The notes below the pieces were generated by a model. That model had not been told where the DNA came from and ran no database searches. It was given only the letters and a program-made list of their open reading frames with translations. From contig JAHDLO010000018.1 of NCBI GenBank assembly GCA_018432235.1, forward strand, positions 62,001-126,000: a stretch of DNA of 64,000 bases. Reading direction: 5' to 3'. This document shows positions 36,998 to 45,781 of the stretch, piece after piece. The translations under genes and the position numbers were made by a program. Positions within the stretch are counted from its first letter, which is position 1, and each line of letters opens with the position of its first letter. This DNA is from Clostridiaceae bacterium. GTDB lineage: Bacteria; Bacillota; Clostridia; Peptostreptococcales; Natronincolaceae.

Positions 36998-39391
36998 TTA
37001 CTCTCTTAGGGCACCACCCAGCTTTTGATTAATCTCTGCCACTATGGTCTCATGCACCTTGCTTACCTCTTCATCTGTAAGGGTTCTGTCCTTATGACGA
37101 TAGGTTAGAGTGTAAGCGATGCTCTTATGTCCCTCTGCAATTTGGTTACCCTGGTATACGTCAAACAGCTTGTAGGATTCCAATAGGTCACCGCCATTTT
37201 CCTTGATGATATCCTCCAGCTCCTTAACAAATACCGTATCCCTTACCACAACAGCAAAATCCCTTGTAATAGCAGGATATTTAGGCAATTGCTTATAAAG
37301 CTTATCAACTCTGGTATGCATAACTATTCTACCATAATCCAGCTCTGCACAATAGCATTTCTTATGAAGATCGAAATTTTCCATAACCAAGGGATGAATT
37401 TCTCCAACGGTGCCTAAGATATGGCCATTTAAAATGACGTTGGCGCATCTTCCTGGGTGGAAGGTAGTATGGTGCTTTTCTGCTTCAAAGTAGTAGTCGG
37501 ATATACCCAGCTTATTTAATAGCCCTTCAACCGCCCCCTTCAGGGTGAAGAAGTCCTCATTATCGCCATATAACCCTAGAACAAGATTAGATATTTCATA
37601 TGGCAAATCCACAGCTTCAGCAGACTTTGGTATAAATATACTACCTATTTCGAAGGCTCTAACCTCTTCCACCTTACGGCTTTGGTTTCTGCTTAATACC
37701 TCTAAAAGATTCGGCAGCAGGCTTGTACGCATAACACTGGTTTCATCCCCCAGAGGATTCAACAAACGCACAAAATTTCGCTTTATGCTTTCCTCCGGTA
37801 CCCTGATCTTATCAACGCTCTTAGGGCTTACGAAGGAATAGGTCAGTATTTCATTAAAGCCCATGGCATTTAGGTTGTCCTTGGTTTTTTCCTCAATCAT
37901 TTGACCGTTTGTTTTACCGCCTACAGCAACTCTGCCCCTCATCATTGTAGCAGGTATATTATCAAAGCCAAATATTCTTCCTACCTCTTCAATAAAGTCC
38001 GCCTCCTGCTGAAGATCATCTCTGAAGGTTGGGATTGTAGCCCTTATCTTCCCCGCCACCATTTCACTCTTGATTTCCAGGGTGGCAAGTATGTTTATCA
38101 TCTCTTCATTGGAAAGCTCAATGCCCAACAACGCATTTACTCGCTCAGGACGAACATCAAACTGTCTTTCCTCTTTAACCACAGGATAGGTGTCTACAAC
38201 ACCCTTAAGCACCCTTCCTGCCCCCAAAAGCTCAATAAGCTGGCAGGCTCTGTTGGCAGCCACTATTGCCAGATTAGGGTCTATACCCTTTTCAAACTTA
38301 GCGGATGCCTCTGTTCTTAGGGCTAATTTTTTAGAGGTGGCTCTTATTCTATCACCGACAAAATTTGCGGACTCCAGTAGTATGGTGGTAGTTTTAGCCG
38401 TAACCTCTGATTCTGCGCCACCCATGACACCGGCAATCGCCAGTGCCTTTTTGCCGTCGGCAATCATGGTCATGCTATCATTTAATTTTCTTTCAACATC
38501 GTCAAGGGTCTTGAAGCTATCCTCAGATGCTATTCTAACAATAATCTGATTGCCCTCTATATAGTCCATATCGAAGGCATGTAAAGGCTGACCATACTCA
38601 TGCATCACATAGTTTGTGATATCTACAATATTGTTAATGGGTCTTATGCCCACCTTTCTTAATCTCGCCTGCATCCATAGGGGTGATGGCTTTATCACAA
38701 CATCCTTAATTACCTTAGCCACATATCTTCTACAGCCCTCATGGTCCTCTATCGTCACCTTAAAGCTTGGATCGATGGCTTCATCGGATTCCTTTAAACT
38801 GATTTCAGGATATTTCAGCTGCCCACCTATTGTAGCTGCTGCCTCCCTTGCCATACCTATCATGCTAAGACAGTCCGGCCTATTGGAGGTAATCTCAAAT
38901 TCTACTATCTCGTCCTTTGCCTCCAGAGCCTCTACTGCATCTGCCCCTAAGGTCAGTGCTTCATTGATAATCCAAATGCCATCCTTTGAAGCCTCTGGTA
39001 TTACGTTTTTAGCTATACCCAGCTCCTCTTGGGAGCAAAGCATACCCTCTGAGACCTCGCCCCTCAGCTCTCCCTTCAGGATTTCTACACCTCCCGGTAG
39101 CTTTGCACCGTCTGTAGCCACCGGTACATAATCGCCCACAGATATATTTTTAGCGCCTGTTACGATCTGTAGGGTTTTTTCTCCAATATCCACCTTTACT
39201 ATAGTCAGCTTTTCAGCATTAGGATGGGGCTCAATTGAAAGGATTTTTCCGATAACAATACCAGAAATGCCTTCTCCCAGTACTTCAACCCCCTCAACCT
39301 TAGAGCCTGACATCGTCATTTTATCAGCAAAGGGTATTGCCGCCATATTTATATCAACGTATTCCTTTAACCAGCTTAATGGTGCTAACAT
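36998..39391 (-). CDS. pheT: Phenylalanyl-tRNA synthetase beta subunit
   Basis: The 797-residue protein is full length. It has the N-terminal tRNA-binding (EMAP-like) domain 'VIGKILSIEPHPNAEKLTIVKVD', then B3/B4 ('EFEITSNRPDCLSMIGMARE'), B5, the catalytic-like core, and the C-terminal anticodon-binding FDX-ACB domain ('LPKYPAITRDFAVVV'). With PheS it forms the alpha2-beta2 enzyme that charges tRNA-Phe and edits tyrosine errors through B3/B4. It starts 29 bases after pheS ends, with AAGGAGG upstream, and shares the pheS T-box control. Confidence 0.97.
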   Translation of the reverse strand: MLAPLSWLKEYVDINMAAIPFADKMTMSGSKVEGVEVLGEGISGIVIGKILSIEPHPNAEKLTIVKVDIGEKTLQIVTGAKNISVGDYVPVATDGAKLPGGVEILKGELRGEVSEGMLCSQEELGIAKNVIPEASKDGIWIINEALTLGADAVEALEAKDEIVEFEITSNRPDCLSMIGMAREAAATIGGQLKYPEISLKESDEAIDPSFKVTIEDHEGCRRYVAKVIKDVVIKPSPLWMQARLRKVGIRPINNIVDITNYVMHEYGQPLHAFDMDYIEGNQIIVRIASEDSFKTLDDVERKLNDSMTMIADGKKALAIAGVMGGAESEVTAKTTTILLESANFVGDRIRATSKKLALRTEASAKFEKGIDPNLAIVAANRACQLIELLGAGRVLKGVVDTYPVVKEERQFDVRPERVNALLGIELSNEEMINILATLEIKSEMVAGKIRATIPTFRDDLQQEADFIEEVGRIFGFDNIPATMMRGRVAVGGKTNGQMIEEKTKDNLNAMGFNEILTYSFVSPKSVDKIRVPEESIKRNFVRLLNPLGDETSVMRTSLLPNLLEVLSRNQSRKVEEVRAFEIGSIFIPKSAEAVDLPYEISNLVLGLYGDNEDFFTLKGAVEGLLNKLGISDYYFEAEKHHTTFHPGRCANVILNGHILGTVGEIHPLVMENFDLHKKCYCAELDYGRIVMHTRVDKLYKQLPKYPAITRDFAVVVRDTVFVKELEDIIKENGGDLLESYKLFDVYQGNQIAEGHKSIAYTLTYRHKDRTLTDEEVSKVHETIVAEINQKLGGALRE

Positions 39392-39420
39392 ATTTCATTC
39401 CTCCTTATATCCTTTTGGTA

Positions 39421-40440
39421 TTAGAATTGATTGATGAAACGCATATCATTTTCAAACAACAGACGTATATCATCAATTTCATACTTCATCATTACCAATC
39501 TGTCAATTCCCATACCAAAGGCAAAGCCGCTGTAAACCTCCGGATCAATACCGCAATTTCTTAATACATTCGGATGAACCATACCGGCCCCCAGCATCTC
39601 TACCCAACCACTGCCCTTACAAAAGCTGCATCCCTCTCCCTGACATTTGAAGCAGGAGGCGTCAACCTCAGCACTCGGCTCCGTAAAGGGGAAATTATGG
39701 GGTCTGAACTTGATTTTTGTATGTTCACCAAGGAAGTGCTTTGCAAATACCTCCAGGGTTCCCTTTAGGTCAGCCAAGGTGATTCCTTTATCCACCACCA
39801 GGCCCTCCAACTGATGGAACATTGGCGAATGGGTGGCATCCGGTGTATCATTTCTGAAGCATCGACCGGGAGATATTATCCTTATCGGAGGCTTAAGCTT
39901 CTCCATCGTCCTTACCTGCACAGGCGAGGTTTGAGTTCTCAATATCAGATTATCATTGATATAAAAGGTATCGCTCATGTCCCTGGAGGGATGGTTTGGC
40001 GGGGCATTTAAGGCATCGAAATTGTAATAAACTGTTTCAACCTCAGGACCCTCTGCAACTCTGAAGCCCATGCCGATAAAAATTTCCTTCAGCTCATCCA
40101 TACCTTGAATCAGTGGATGTCTTTTGCCAACAGCTGGGGCTTTTCCCGGCATAGTAACATCTAGAGATTCAGAGCTGAGCCTTGCTAATAGCTCCTTTTC
40201 CTTTATGAGGTTTTTTGCAGAGGCAAGCATTTCTTCGATGCTTTCTCTCACCTCATTGGCTACTTTACCAATCAGAGGTCTTTCCTCAGCAGATAGGCTT
40301 CCCATTCCCCTAAGAACCTCCGTCAGCTCACCCTTCTTGCCTAAATATTTTACCCTTACCTTCTCCAATACCTCTGAAGCACCGGCCTCCCGTATTTCCT
40401 GCTGGGCCAGCTGCTGCAGCTCCTTCAATTTTGCTTCCAT
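39421..40440 (-). CDS. pheS: Phenylalanyl-tRNA synthetase alpha subunit
   Basis: The 339-residue protein has an N-terminal coiled coil and the class II catalytic core with motif 2 '[24 protein letters not shown]' region and motif 3 '[16 protein letters not shown]'. It forms the active site for phenylalanine activation. A CxxC pair in '[17 protein letters not shown]' is a common clostridial insert that likely binds zinc. The start has AAAGGAGATATACT upstream. Expression is governed by the T-box leader at 40478-40861. Confidence 0.97.
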   Translation of the reverse strand: MEAKLKELQQLAQQEIREAGASEVLEKVRVKYLGKKGELTEVLRGMGSLSAEERPLIGKVANEVRESIEEMLASAKNLIKEKELLARLSSESLDVTMPGKAPAVGKRHPLIQGMDELKEIFIGMGFRVAEGPEVETVYYNFDALNAPPNHPSRDMSDTFYINDNLILRTQTSPVQVRTMEKLKPPIRIISPGRCFRNDTPDATHSPMFHQLEGLVVDKGITLADLKGTLEVFAKHFLGEHTKIKFRPHNFPFTEPSAEVDASCFKCQGEGCSFCKGSGWVEMLGAGMVHPNVLRNCGIDPEVYSGFAFGMGIDRLVMMKYEIDDIRLLFENDMRFINQF

Positions 40441-40477
40441 AGTATATCTCCTTTCTCAACATAAATTATATGTATAT

Positions 40478-40861
40478 TAGTTTAGACAAATAAAAAAGCC
40501 CTCATCCCCAAAAAAGGGACGAAGACTACTCCGCGGTACCACCCTAATAGTGCATTTTACAACACCTCTTAGTGACCGTAACGGGGCCTACCGATAAAGC
40601 CTACTCTTATTTCAGCCTTACAGCTCCGGAGGGAACTTCTGTTGTCCTTGTCTTTAAGCGCTTTCAGCCAACGACGCCTAATCTCTGTAAAACAGCATAC
40701 AACCTACTTTTCTCCATCATTGCTATTACTACTATTATATTAACTCATCAAAAGTTTCTTATACATAATATAGGCTGTTACGGAACCGGTTAATTCAAAA
40801 ATTTTCCAGAAAACTTCTGCGGTCTTCATCTGTGACCACACTCCTTCCCCAAGCCATTTAT
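40478..40861 (-). promoter_or_regulatory. T-box leader of pheST (specifier UUC)
   Basis: Read on the minus strand, the leader holds the T-box sequence AGGGTGGTACCGCGG (40545-40531) and then a terminator stem ending in a run of T at about 40493. The specifier is the TTC at 40635-40633, just before CCTCCGGAGCTG; the thrS leader has ACC in the matching place, which supports both assignments. Uncharged tRNA-Phe would favour the antiterminator and switch on pheST. Confidence 0.93.
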
Positions 40862-40867
40862 AGATAC

Positions 40868-40896
40868 ATTATAGCATAGGATTATGGCTGAAACAA
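40868..40896 (-). promoter_or_regulatory. Promoter of the pheST T-box transcript
   Basis: On the minus strand TTGTTT (40896-40891) and TATAAT (40873-40868) are 17 bases apart, just upstream of the leader. Confidence 0.75.
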
Positions 40897-40934
40897 GGGA
40901 TTACATAAAGTGTTTTGGGTATTTTTTGAAATTT

Positions 40935-41747
40935 CTAATCTTTCAGAAAACGTCGAAATTCGACAGCCTTATAGATTAATATGGCGGCAGCAATAGAAGC
41001 GTTTAGGGATTCTACTCTTCCCAGAATCGGAATTTTCACAACCGAATCTGCTAAATTCAGAAGCTCCTCAGATACGCCATTGGCTTCATTCCCTATAACA
41101 ATGGCTATATTGCCTTCATAAGAGGGTTTACAGTAATCCACGCTTCCCTTCAGACCACTGGCAAAAATTCTAACTCCCTTTTCCTTCACAAAATCTAACC
41201 ACTGTCGGTCATCATTGCATTGAATTATAGGGATATGGAATATTGCCCCCATGGTCGCTCTAAGGGTCTTGCTATTATAGGGATCAACACTGCCCTTTGT
41301 AAGTACGATGGCATCTACTCCTGCGGCCTCGGCAGTCCTGACTATTGTGCCCATATTGCCTGGGTCCTGAAGTCTGTCCAGCACCAACAGAAATAAATTT
41401 TCCTTTGCCCTAAGCTCAGATATGTTTGTATCCTGCATCTTGGCTACAGCCACCAATCCCTGTGGGGTTTCGGTATCCGTCAGCTGCCTCAACAGCTTAT
41501 CCGGTATGTTGTACACCTGAAGATTCTCGGGCAGCTCCTTCAGCATTTCAGACCCACCGTTGATCTCCCGCAAATGATCACTGTACAAGAGATATTCTAG
41601 AGGAACACCATGTCGGATTGCCTCATCCACCATTCTTAGGCCCTCTATCAAAAATTGTCGATGCTTTTCTCTATATTTCTTAATTGAAAGGGATTTAACA
41701 TGCTTTATCATGCTATTGCTTTCACTGGTTATAATATTTATGCTCAA
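40935..41747 (-). CDS. TrmH/SpoU-family RNA 2'-O-methyltransferase (YsgA-like)
   Basis: This about 270-residue protein has the SpoU substrate-binding N-domain and a SPOUT methyltransferase core with motif 1 'LDRLQDPGNMGTIVRTAEAAG', motif 2 'VIGNEANGVSEELL' and motif 3 'IPILGRVESLNASIAAAILIY'. It methylates a ribose in rRNA or tRNA. The start is uncertain: TTG at 41747 has GGTGAG upstream and fits family length, while TTG at 41759 gives four more residues. It follows ktrA directly on the same strand. Confidence 0.85.
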   Translation of the reverse strand: MSINIITSESNSMIKHVKSLSIKKYREKHRQFLIEGLRMVDEAIRHGVPLEYLLYSDHLREINGGSEMLKELPENLQVYNIPDKLLRQLTDTETPQGLVAVAKMQDTNISELRAKENLFLLVLDRLQDPGNMGTIVRTAEAAGVDAIVLTKGSVDPYNSKTLRATMGAIFHIPIIQCNDDRQWLDFVKEKGVRIFASGLKGSVDYCKPSYEGNIAIVIGNEANGVSEELLNLADSVVKIPILGRVESLNASIAAAILIYKAVEFRRFLKD

Positions 41748-41760
41748 AGGTCTCACCAAC

Positions 41761-42405
41761 CTATTGCTCTAATTTTTTCAAATCATCATTATGGCCTATG
41801 ACCACAAGTATGTCTCCCTTATCAATTACATCATTAGCCTTTGGTGACACATTGATTTTATCGCCATGCTTTATTGCCATAACATTTATACCATATTTTG
41901 ATCTGATATCCAGATCAATTAAGGATTTGCCTTCCCATTCTAAAAGGGCACTGATCTCCATAATGCTGTAATCTGGTGCCAGCTCAATATAGTCCAGAAT
42001 ATTGCTGGCTACAAGATTATGGGCAACCCTGATACCCATATCTCTTTCGGGGAAAACAACTCTGTCGGCACCTATTTTATACAAAACCTTAGCATGCAGT
42101 TCATTCTGTGCCTTTGACACAACATATTTTACCCCAAGCTCCTTAGCAATTAGTGTTGCCATAATTGAAGATTGTATGTTTGAGCCTATGGTAATAACCG
42201 CCACATCAAAATTTCTTATACCAAGAGAACGCAGAGCATGCTCGTCTGTGGCATCCGCCTGCACAGCATGAGTTACCTCCTCTGAAATACTCTGTACGAT
42301 TTCTTCATTTCCATCAATGGCTAGCACATCATTGCCCATCTTATATAATGTTTTTGCAACACTTGAACCAAATCTACCACACCCAATAACAACAAACTGC
42401 TTCAC
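41761..42405 (-). CDS. ktrA: Potassium uptake regulatory subunit KtrA (TrkA/RCK)
   Basis: The 214-residue protein has an RCK_N Rossmann domain ('VVIGCGRFGSSVAKTLYKMG') and an RCK_C domain ('DLDIRSKYGINVMAIKHGD'). KtrA forms a cytoplasmic ring that binds ATP/ADP through the Rossmann domain and, in Firmicutes, c-di-AMP through RCK_C, gating KtrB. The start is GTG with AGGAGGAG upstream. It lies 11 bases after ktrB. Confidence 0.92.
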   Translation of the reverse strand: MKQFVVIGCGRFGSSVAKTLYKMGNDVLAIDGNEEIVQSISEEVTHAVQADATDEHALRSLGIRNFDVAVITIGSNIQSSIMATLIAKELGVKYVVSKAQNELHAKVLYKIGADRVVFPERDMGIRVAHNLVASNILDYIELAPDYSIMEISALLEWEGKSLIDLDIRSKYGINVMAIKHGDKINVSPKANDVIDKGDILVVIGHNDDLKKLEQ

Positions 42406-42416
42406 AATTTCTCCTC

Positions 42417-43766
42417 CTAACCGACTAATATCTTATCCTCAGGATATTTTATATTGCCTTTGTTCTGTCGCTGTTGGCGAGCTAAGGCCAGTGTAATAGT
42501 TAAAGGACCTAGCCTGCCTGCAAACATTAAAAACATGATTACCACTCTGCCTATGCCACTTAATTCAGATGTTATGCCCATAGACAGCCCTACTGTACCG
42601 AAGGCTGAGACAGTTTCGAACAATATCTCCATGAAGGAATGACCTTGCTCTGTAATTGTCAGCACCATCGTAAATACCATTATAAGTGTAAGGGCTATGA
42701 CGACTATAACTATAGCCCTATGTACTATGCTTCTAGATACTCTTTTCCCAAAGAGCTCTGTATCTTCTCTACCCTTGATTACCGAAATAACAAGGAAAAG
42801 TATAATCCCCATGGTGGCTGTTTTAACCCCACCTGCTGTAGAGGCAGGTGAACCACCGATAAACATAAAGATGATAGTTAGTAGCAGCGATGCATTTGTC
42901 AGCTGTCCTATATCTATTGTGTTAAAGCCTGCAGTTCTAGGTGTTATAGACTGAAAAAGTCCTGCCAATAGCTTCTTGCCAAAGCTTAAATTTCCCAGAG
43001 TTTCAGGATTATGCCATTCCAAAAGCAAAAAAGCAATGAAGCCGAGTCCGATTAACAATGCTGTAATTAATAGTACCATTTTTGAGTGAAGGCCTAATTT
43101 CTTGAAGCCCCTATGATTAAATATGTCCACCATTACAGAAAAACCCAGACCGCCTATGACGATCAAGGACATGATGGTAAAATTAATAACAACATCCCCT
43201 ACATATGGTGTAAGGCTTCTTCCATAGCCTACTATATCAAAGCCTGCGTTACAAAAAGCTGAAATGGAATGAAATACTGAGTAACCTATTCCTTTTAAAA
43301 AACCATACTCCGGAATAAATCGAAAGGACAAAAATAATGCACCGAAGGCTTCTATGATAAAGGTACCAACCAAGATATATAGTGTGAACTTTACTAATCC
43401 TGAAAGATTGTTCTGATTAAGAGCCTCCTGCATAACAAGCCTTTCCTTTAAGGAAATCTTTTTACCTAATAAAACAAATATTAAGGTGGCCATAGACATA
43501 AATCCAAGACCGCCTACCTGTATTAATACAACCAAAACTGTTTTACCAAATACCGTGAAATGCGTGCCGGTATCGACAACAGCCAGTCCTGTTACACATA
43601 CGGCAGATGTAGAGGTAAACAATGCATTTAAAAAGCCCATACTATTGCCTGATTGTGAAGCTATGGGCAGATTTAACAGAATACCACCAATTAAAATTAC
43701 TATTCCAAAGCCCAATACCAAAACCTGTGCCGGTCTAAGCTTTATTTTCTCAATATATTCCAGCAT
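42417..43766 (-). CDS. ktrB: Potassium/sodium-coupled uptake channel KtrB (TrkH family)
   Basis: The 449-residue membrane protein has four pore loops carrying selectivity-filter glycines: SAVCVTGL, SAFCNAGFD, TPRTAGFN and SAFGTVGLS. It forms a dimeric K+ channel-like transporter coupled to Na+ and gated by KtrA. A gap of 266 bases with a long structured element precedes it on the transcript side. Confidence 0.93.
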   Translation of the reverse strand: MLEYIEKIKLRPAQVLVLGFGIVILIGGILLNLPIASQSGNSMGFLNALFTSTSAVCVTGLAVVDTGTHFTVFGKTVLVVLIQVGGLGFMSMATLIFVLLGKKISLKERLVMQEALNQNNLSGLVKFTLYILVGTFIIEAFGALFLSFRFIPEYGFLKGIGYSVFHSISAFCNAGFDIVGYGRSLTPYVGDVVINFTIMSLIVIGGLGFSVMVDIFNHRGFKKLGLHSKMVLLITALLIGLGFIAFLLLEWHNPETLGNLSFGKKLLAGLFQSITPRTAGFNTIDIGQLTNASLLLTIIFMFIGGSPASTAGGVKTATMGIILFLVISVIKGREDTELFGKRVSRSIVHRAIVIVVIALTLIMVFTMVLTITEQGHSFMEILFETVSAFGTVGLSMGITSELSGIGRVVIMFLMFAGRLGPLTITLALARQQRQNKGNIKYPEDKILVG

Positions 43767-43914
43767 AACCCAAAAGTCGCTCCCCTCAAGTGGAAATTAA
43801 CCTCATTATAGCATTATACAATCAATAAAAAAAGTGTTAAGGCTAGTTTTATTCTAATTCGACCTTTTAATGCAATATTACTACGCCGACAAGCAATACC
43901 CACAAAATGGAAAA

Positions 43915-44006
43915 AGCCCTTATCCTCTTGAAGCTCTCCTGTATCTGACATCATACGTAGTTTACGCATTTCCGTAGACCGGTAGGCCGGATTCTAAGGG
44001 CTTTTA
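43915..44006 (-). ncRNA. Structured element in the rplT-ktrB gap (terminator or unknown leader RNA)
   Basis: On the minus strand an outer stem AAAAGCCCTTA / TAAGGGCTTTT encloses about 65 bases with further self-complementary stretches (CCGG/CCGG, ACGG/CCGT-like, TACG/CGTA) and ends in a T run. A simple terminator of rplT would have a short loop, so it may be a folded leader of ktrB. It does not show the conserved blocks of the c-di-AMP (ydaO) riboswitch. Confidence 0.45.
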
Positions 44007-44032
44007 AGTTTTCTTAGTAATTTAGCTTGAGA

Positions 44033-44392
44033 TTAAGCATTAAGCTTTTGCTTAACAGCCTGCGCCAATTGTGCAAAGCCTTCTTTATCGTTAACTGCCA
44101 TGTCAGCAAGTACTTTTCTATTCATTTGAATACCACTTACCTTTAATCCATTAATAAATCTTGAATATGATAAGCCATTAGCTCTTGCAGCGGCGTTGAT
44201 TCTTGTGATCCAAAGCTTTCTGAAATCTCTTTTCTTTAGCTTTCTACCAACATATGCATGTCTTAAAGACTTCATTACATATTGGTTAGCTGGTCTAAAC
44301 AGTTTGCTTCTTGCTCCTCTAAAGCCCTTTGCAAGCTTTAAGATCTTTTTATGTTTTTTACGGGCATTTACAGCCCCTTTTACTCTAGCCAT
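44033..44392 (-). CDS. rplT: 50S ribosomal protein L20
   Basis: The 119-residue protein is full length and basic, starting '[19 protein letters not shown]' with the conserved '[20 protein letters not shown]' core. L20 binds 23S rRNA early in large-subunit assembly and represses its own operon by binding the leader. The start has GGAGGTACTAGAA upstream. Third gene of infC-rpmI-rplT. Confidence 0.98.
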   Translation of the reverse strand: MARVKGAVNARKKHKKILKLAKGFRGARSKLFRPANQYVMKSLRHAYVGRKLKKRDFRKLWITRINAAARANGLSYSRFINGLKVSGIQMNRKVLADMAVNDKEGFAQLAQAVKQKLNA

Positions 44393-44419
44393 TTTCTAGT
44401 ACCTCCATTCTCAATATAT

Positions 44420-44611
44420 TTATGGTAGTAAATTCTGAACTCTTCTTTGATCTCCTCTTGTAAGAATTGCAGCTTTACGTAGATTTCTCTTTCTCTTTGA
44501 AGATTTCTTAGTTAAAATATGGCTTTTGAAGGCCTTAAATCTCTTAATTTTTCCTGATTTAGTCTTTTTTAATCTCTTCGCTGCCCCTTTATGGGTTTTC
44601 ATTTTTGGCAT
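44420..44611 (-). CDS. rpmI: 50S ribosomal protein L35
   Basis: This 63-residue basic protein begins '[20 protein letters not shown]', the L35 signature. It is a small large-subunit protein. The start has GAAGGGAGG upstream. It sits between infC (20 bases before) and rplT. Confidence 0.97.
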   Translation of the reverse strand: MPKMKTHKGAAKRLKKTKSGKIKRFKAFKSHILTKKSSKRKRNLRKAAILTRGDQRRVQNLLP

Positions 44612-44631
44612 CGTAAAATCCTCCCTTCAAA

Positions 44632-45153
44632 TTATGCGTTTTTTGGTGCTAAAATCATTATCATTTGCTTTCCTTCAAGCTTTGCTTCCTTTTCTATTGT
44701 ACTTACCTCAGTCAATATGGAAGCAAATTCCTCGATTACTCTTTTTCCTATGCTGGCATTGCTTACTTCTCTACCTCTAAAACGCAAAGTAACCTTTACC
44801 TTATCTCCACCCTTTAAGAATTTCATGGCTTGACCCGCCTTAACATTAAGGTCGTGGGTTTCAATACTAGGACTCAATCGAATTTCCTTGATGGTAACAA
44901 CCTTTTGCTTTTTCTTGGCTTCTTTTTCCTTCTTAGCCAGCTCAAACTTGTATTTACCATAATCCATAATTCTGCAAACCGGTGGCTTAGCCTGTGGGGC
45001 TATCTTAACCAAGTCAAGATTTTTGCTGGCTGCCAGCTTTTGAGCATCCTTAGCAGACATAATTCCCAGCTGCTCACCCTCAGCATCAAGAACTCTTACT
45101 TCCCGGTCTCTAATCTCTTCATTGATTTCTAATTCATTTTGATGATCTCTAAT
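44632..45153 (-). CDS. infC: Translation initiation factor IF-3, AUU start
   Basis: The frame from the first ATG (45060) gives only 142 residues and lacks the IF-3 N-terminus. Reading back in frame gives 'IRDHQNELEINEEIRDREVR', the conserved IF-3 opening, and an ATT codon at 45153-45151 preceded by TTAGGAGGTG seven bases away. The product is then 173 residues, the usual length, with the C-domain 'GGDKVKVTLRFRGRE'. An AUU start is known for infC in many bacteria and lets IF-3 limit its own translation. IF-3 keeps the 30S subunit free and checks the start codon. Confidence 0.95.
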   Translation of the reverse strand: MRDHQNELEINEEIRDREVRVLDAEGEQLGIMSAKDAQKLAASKNLDLVKIAPQAKPPVCRIMDYGKYKFELAKKEKEAKKKQKVVTIKEIRLSPSIETHDLNVKAGQAMKFLKGGDKVKVTLRFRGREVSNASIGKRVIEEFASILTEVSTIEKEAKLEGKQMIMILAPKNA

Positions 45154-45194
45154 AACAAGACACCTCCTAATTTATAATTGTTATATAAGTAAAA

Positions 45195-45323
45195 TTCAAA
45201 AAGCGGATTCTCATAAAGAATCCGCTAAATAGACAAATAATAGAAAAATGATTAAATCACATCCATTATTGACCCTACTACCTGGTGGTTAGGGTGAGAA
45301 GCGGAAACTTCTGCTTTGTTTTC
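45195..45323 (-). promoter_or_regulatory. L20-type leader of infC-rpmI-rplT with attenuator
   Basis: On the minus strand the transcript opens with GCAGAAG...CTTCTCACCCTAACC and a conserved block to about 45260, matching my recollection of the Firmicutes L20 leader. Then the stem AGCGGATTCT / AGAATCCGCT (45226-45217 with 45211-45202) is followed by TTTTTG, a terminator. Free L20 would stabilise the terminator fold and shut the operon. Confidence 0.78.
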
Positions 45324-45329
45324 TATAAC

Positions 45330-45358
45330 ATATTATCACTCAAATAATAATCTGTCAA
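45330..45358 (-). promoter_or_regulatory. Promoter of the infC operon
   Basis: On the minus strand TTGACA (45358-45353) and TAATAT (45335-45330) are separated by 17 bases, a near-consensus sigma-A promoter. The stretch 45359-45781 beyond it is AT-rich and shows nothing else that I can name. Confidence 0.85.
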
Positions 45359-45781
45359 CATGTATTATAATTTTTATTTATAAGATTATTTATACCTCAG
45401 GTTATAATATCCAGTTTTTTCAAACTTAATGATATGACGCTTTTCTAGATATCGGTATTTTAATACGCTTTATTTTTATCTATTGCTTCTATATTATAAT
45501 TTTTGTTTATATAAAGTTCCAATATACAGCATTAATAATATACAGCCTGCCCAATTCTTTGTGCTTTAAGGTCTGAATCATTTATTGTAGTTTTCATTAT
45601 ATCTTTTATCATCTGAATTATAAGTATATCAGACCTTAAAAATATCATCAATTGATAAATGCACTGCTTTTTTATCAAATTTCCCTCACAATATTTTCCT
45701 ACATAATTATCAACATAGCCATTATTTTTATGTGTCCTTTTGGGAATGATAGATTTAAAGAAAAAAAAGGGTGGTGATTCA

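Noticed and set aside
43767..44032. c-di-AMP (ydaO) riboswitch before ktrB
   Set aside because: The position is attractive, but the conserved sequence blocks of that riboswitch could not be found.
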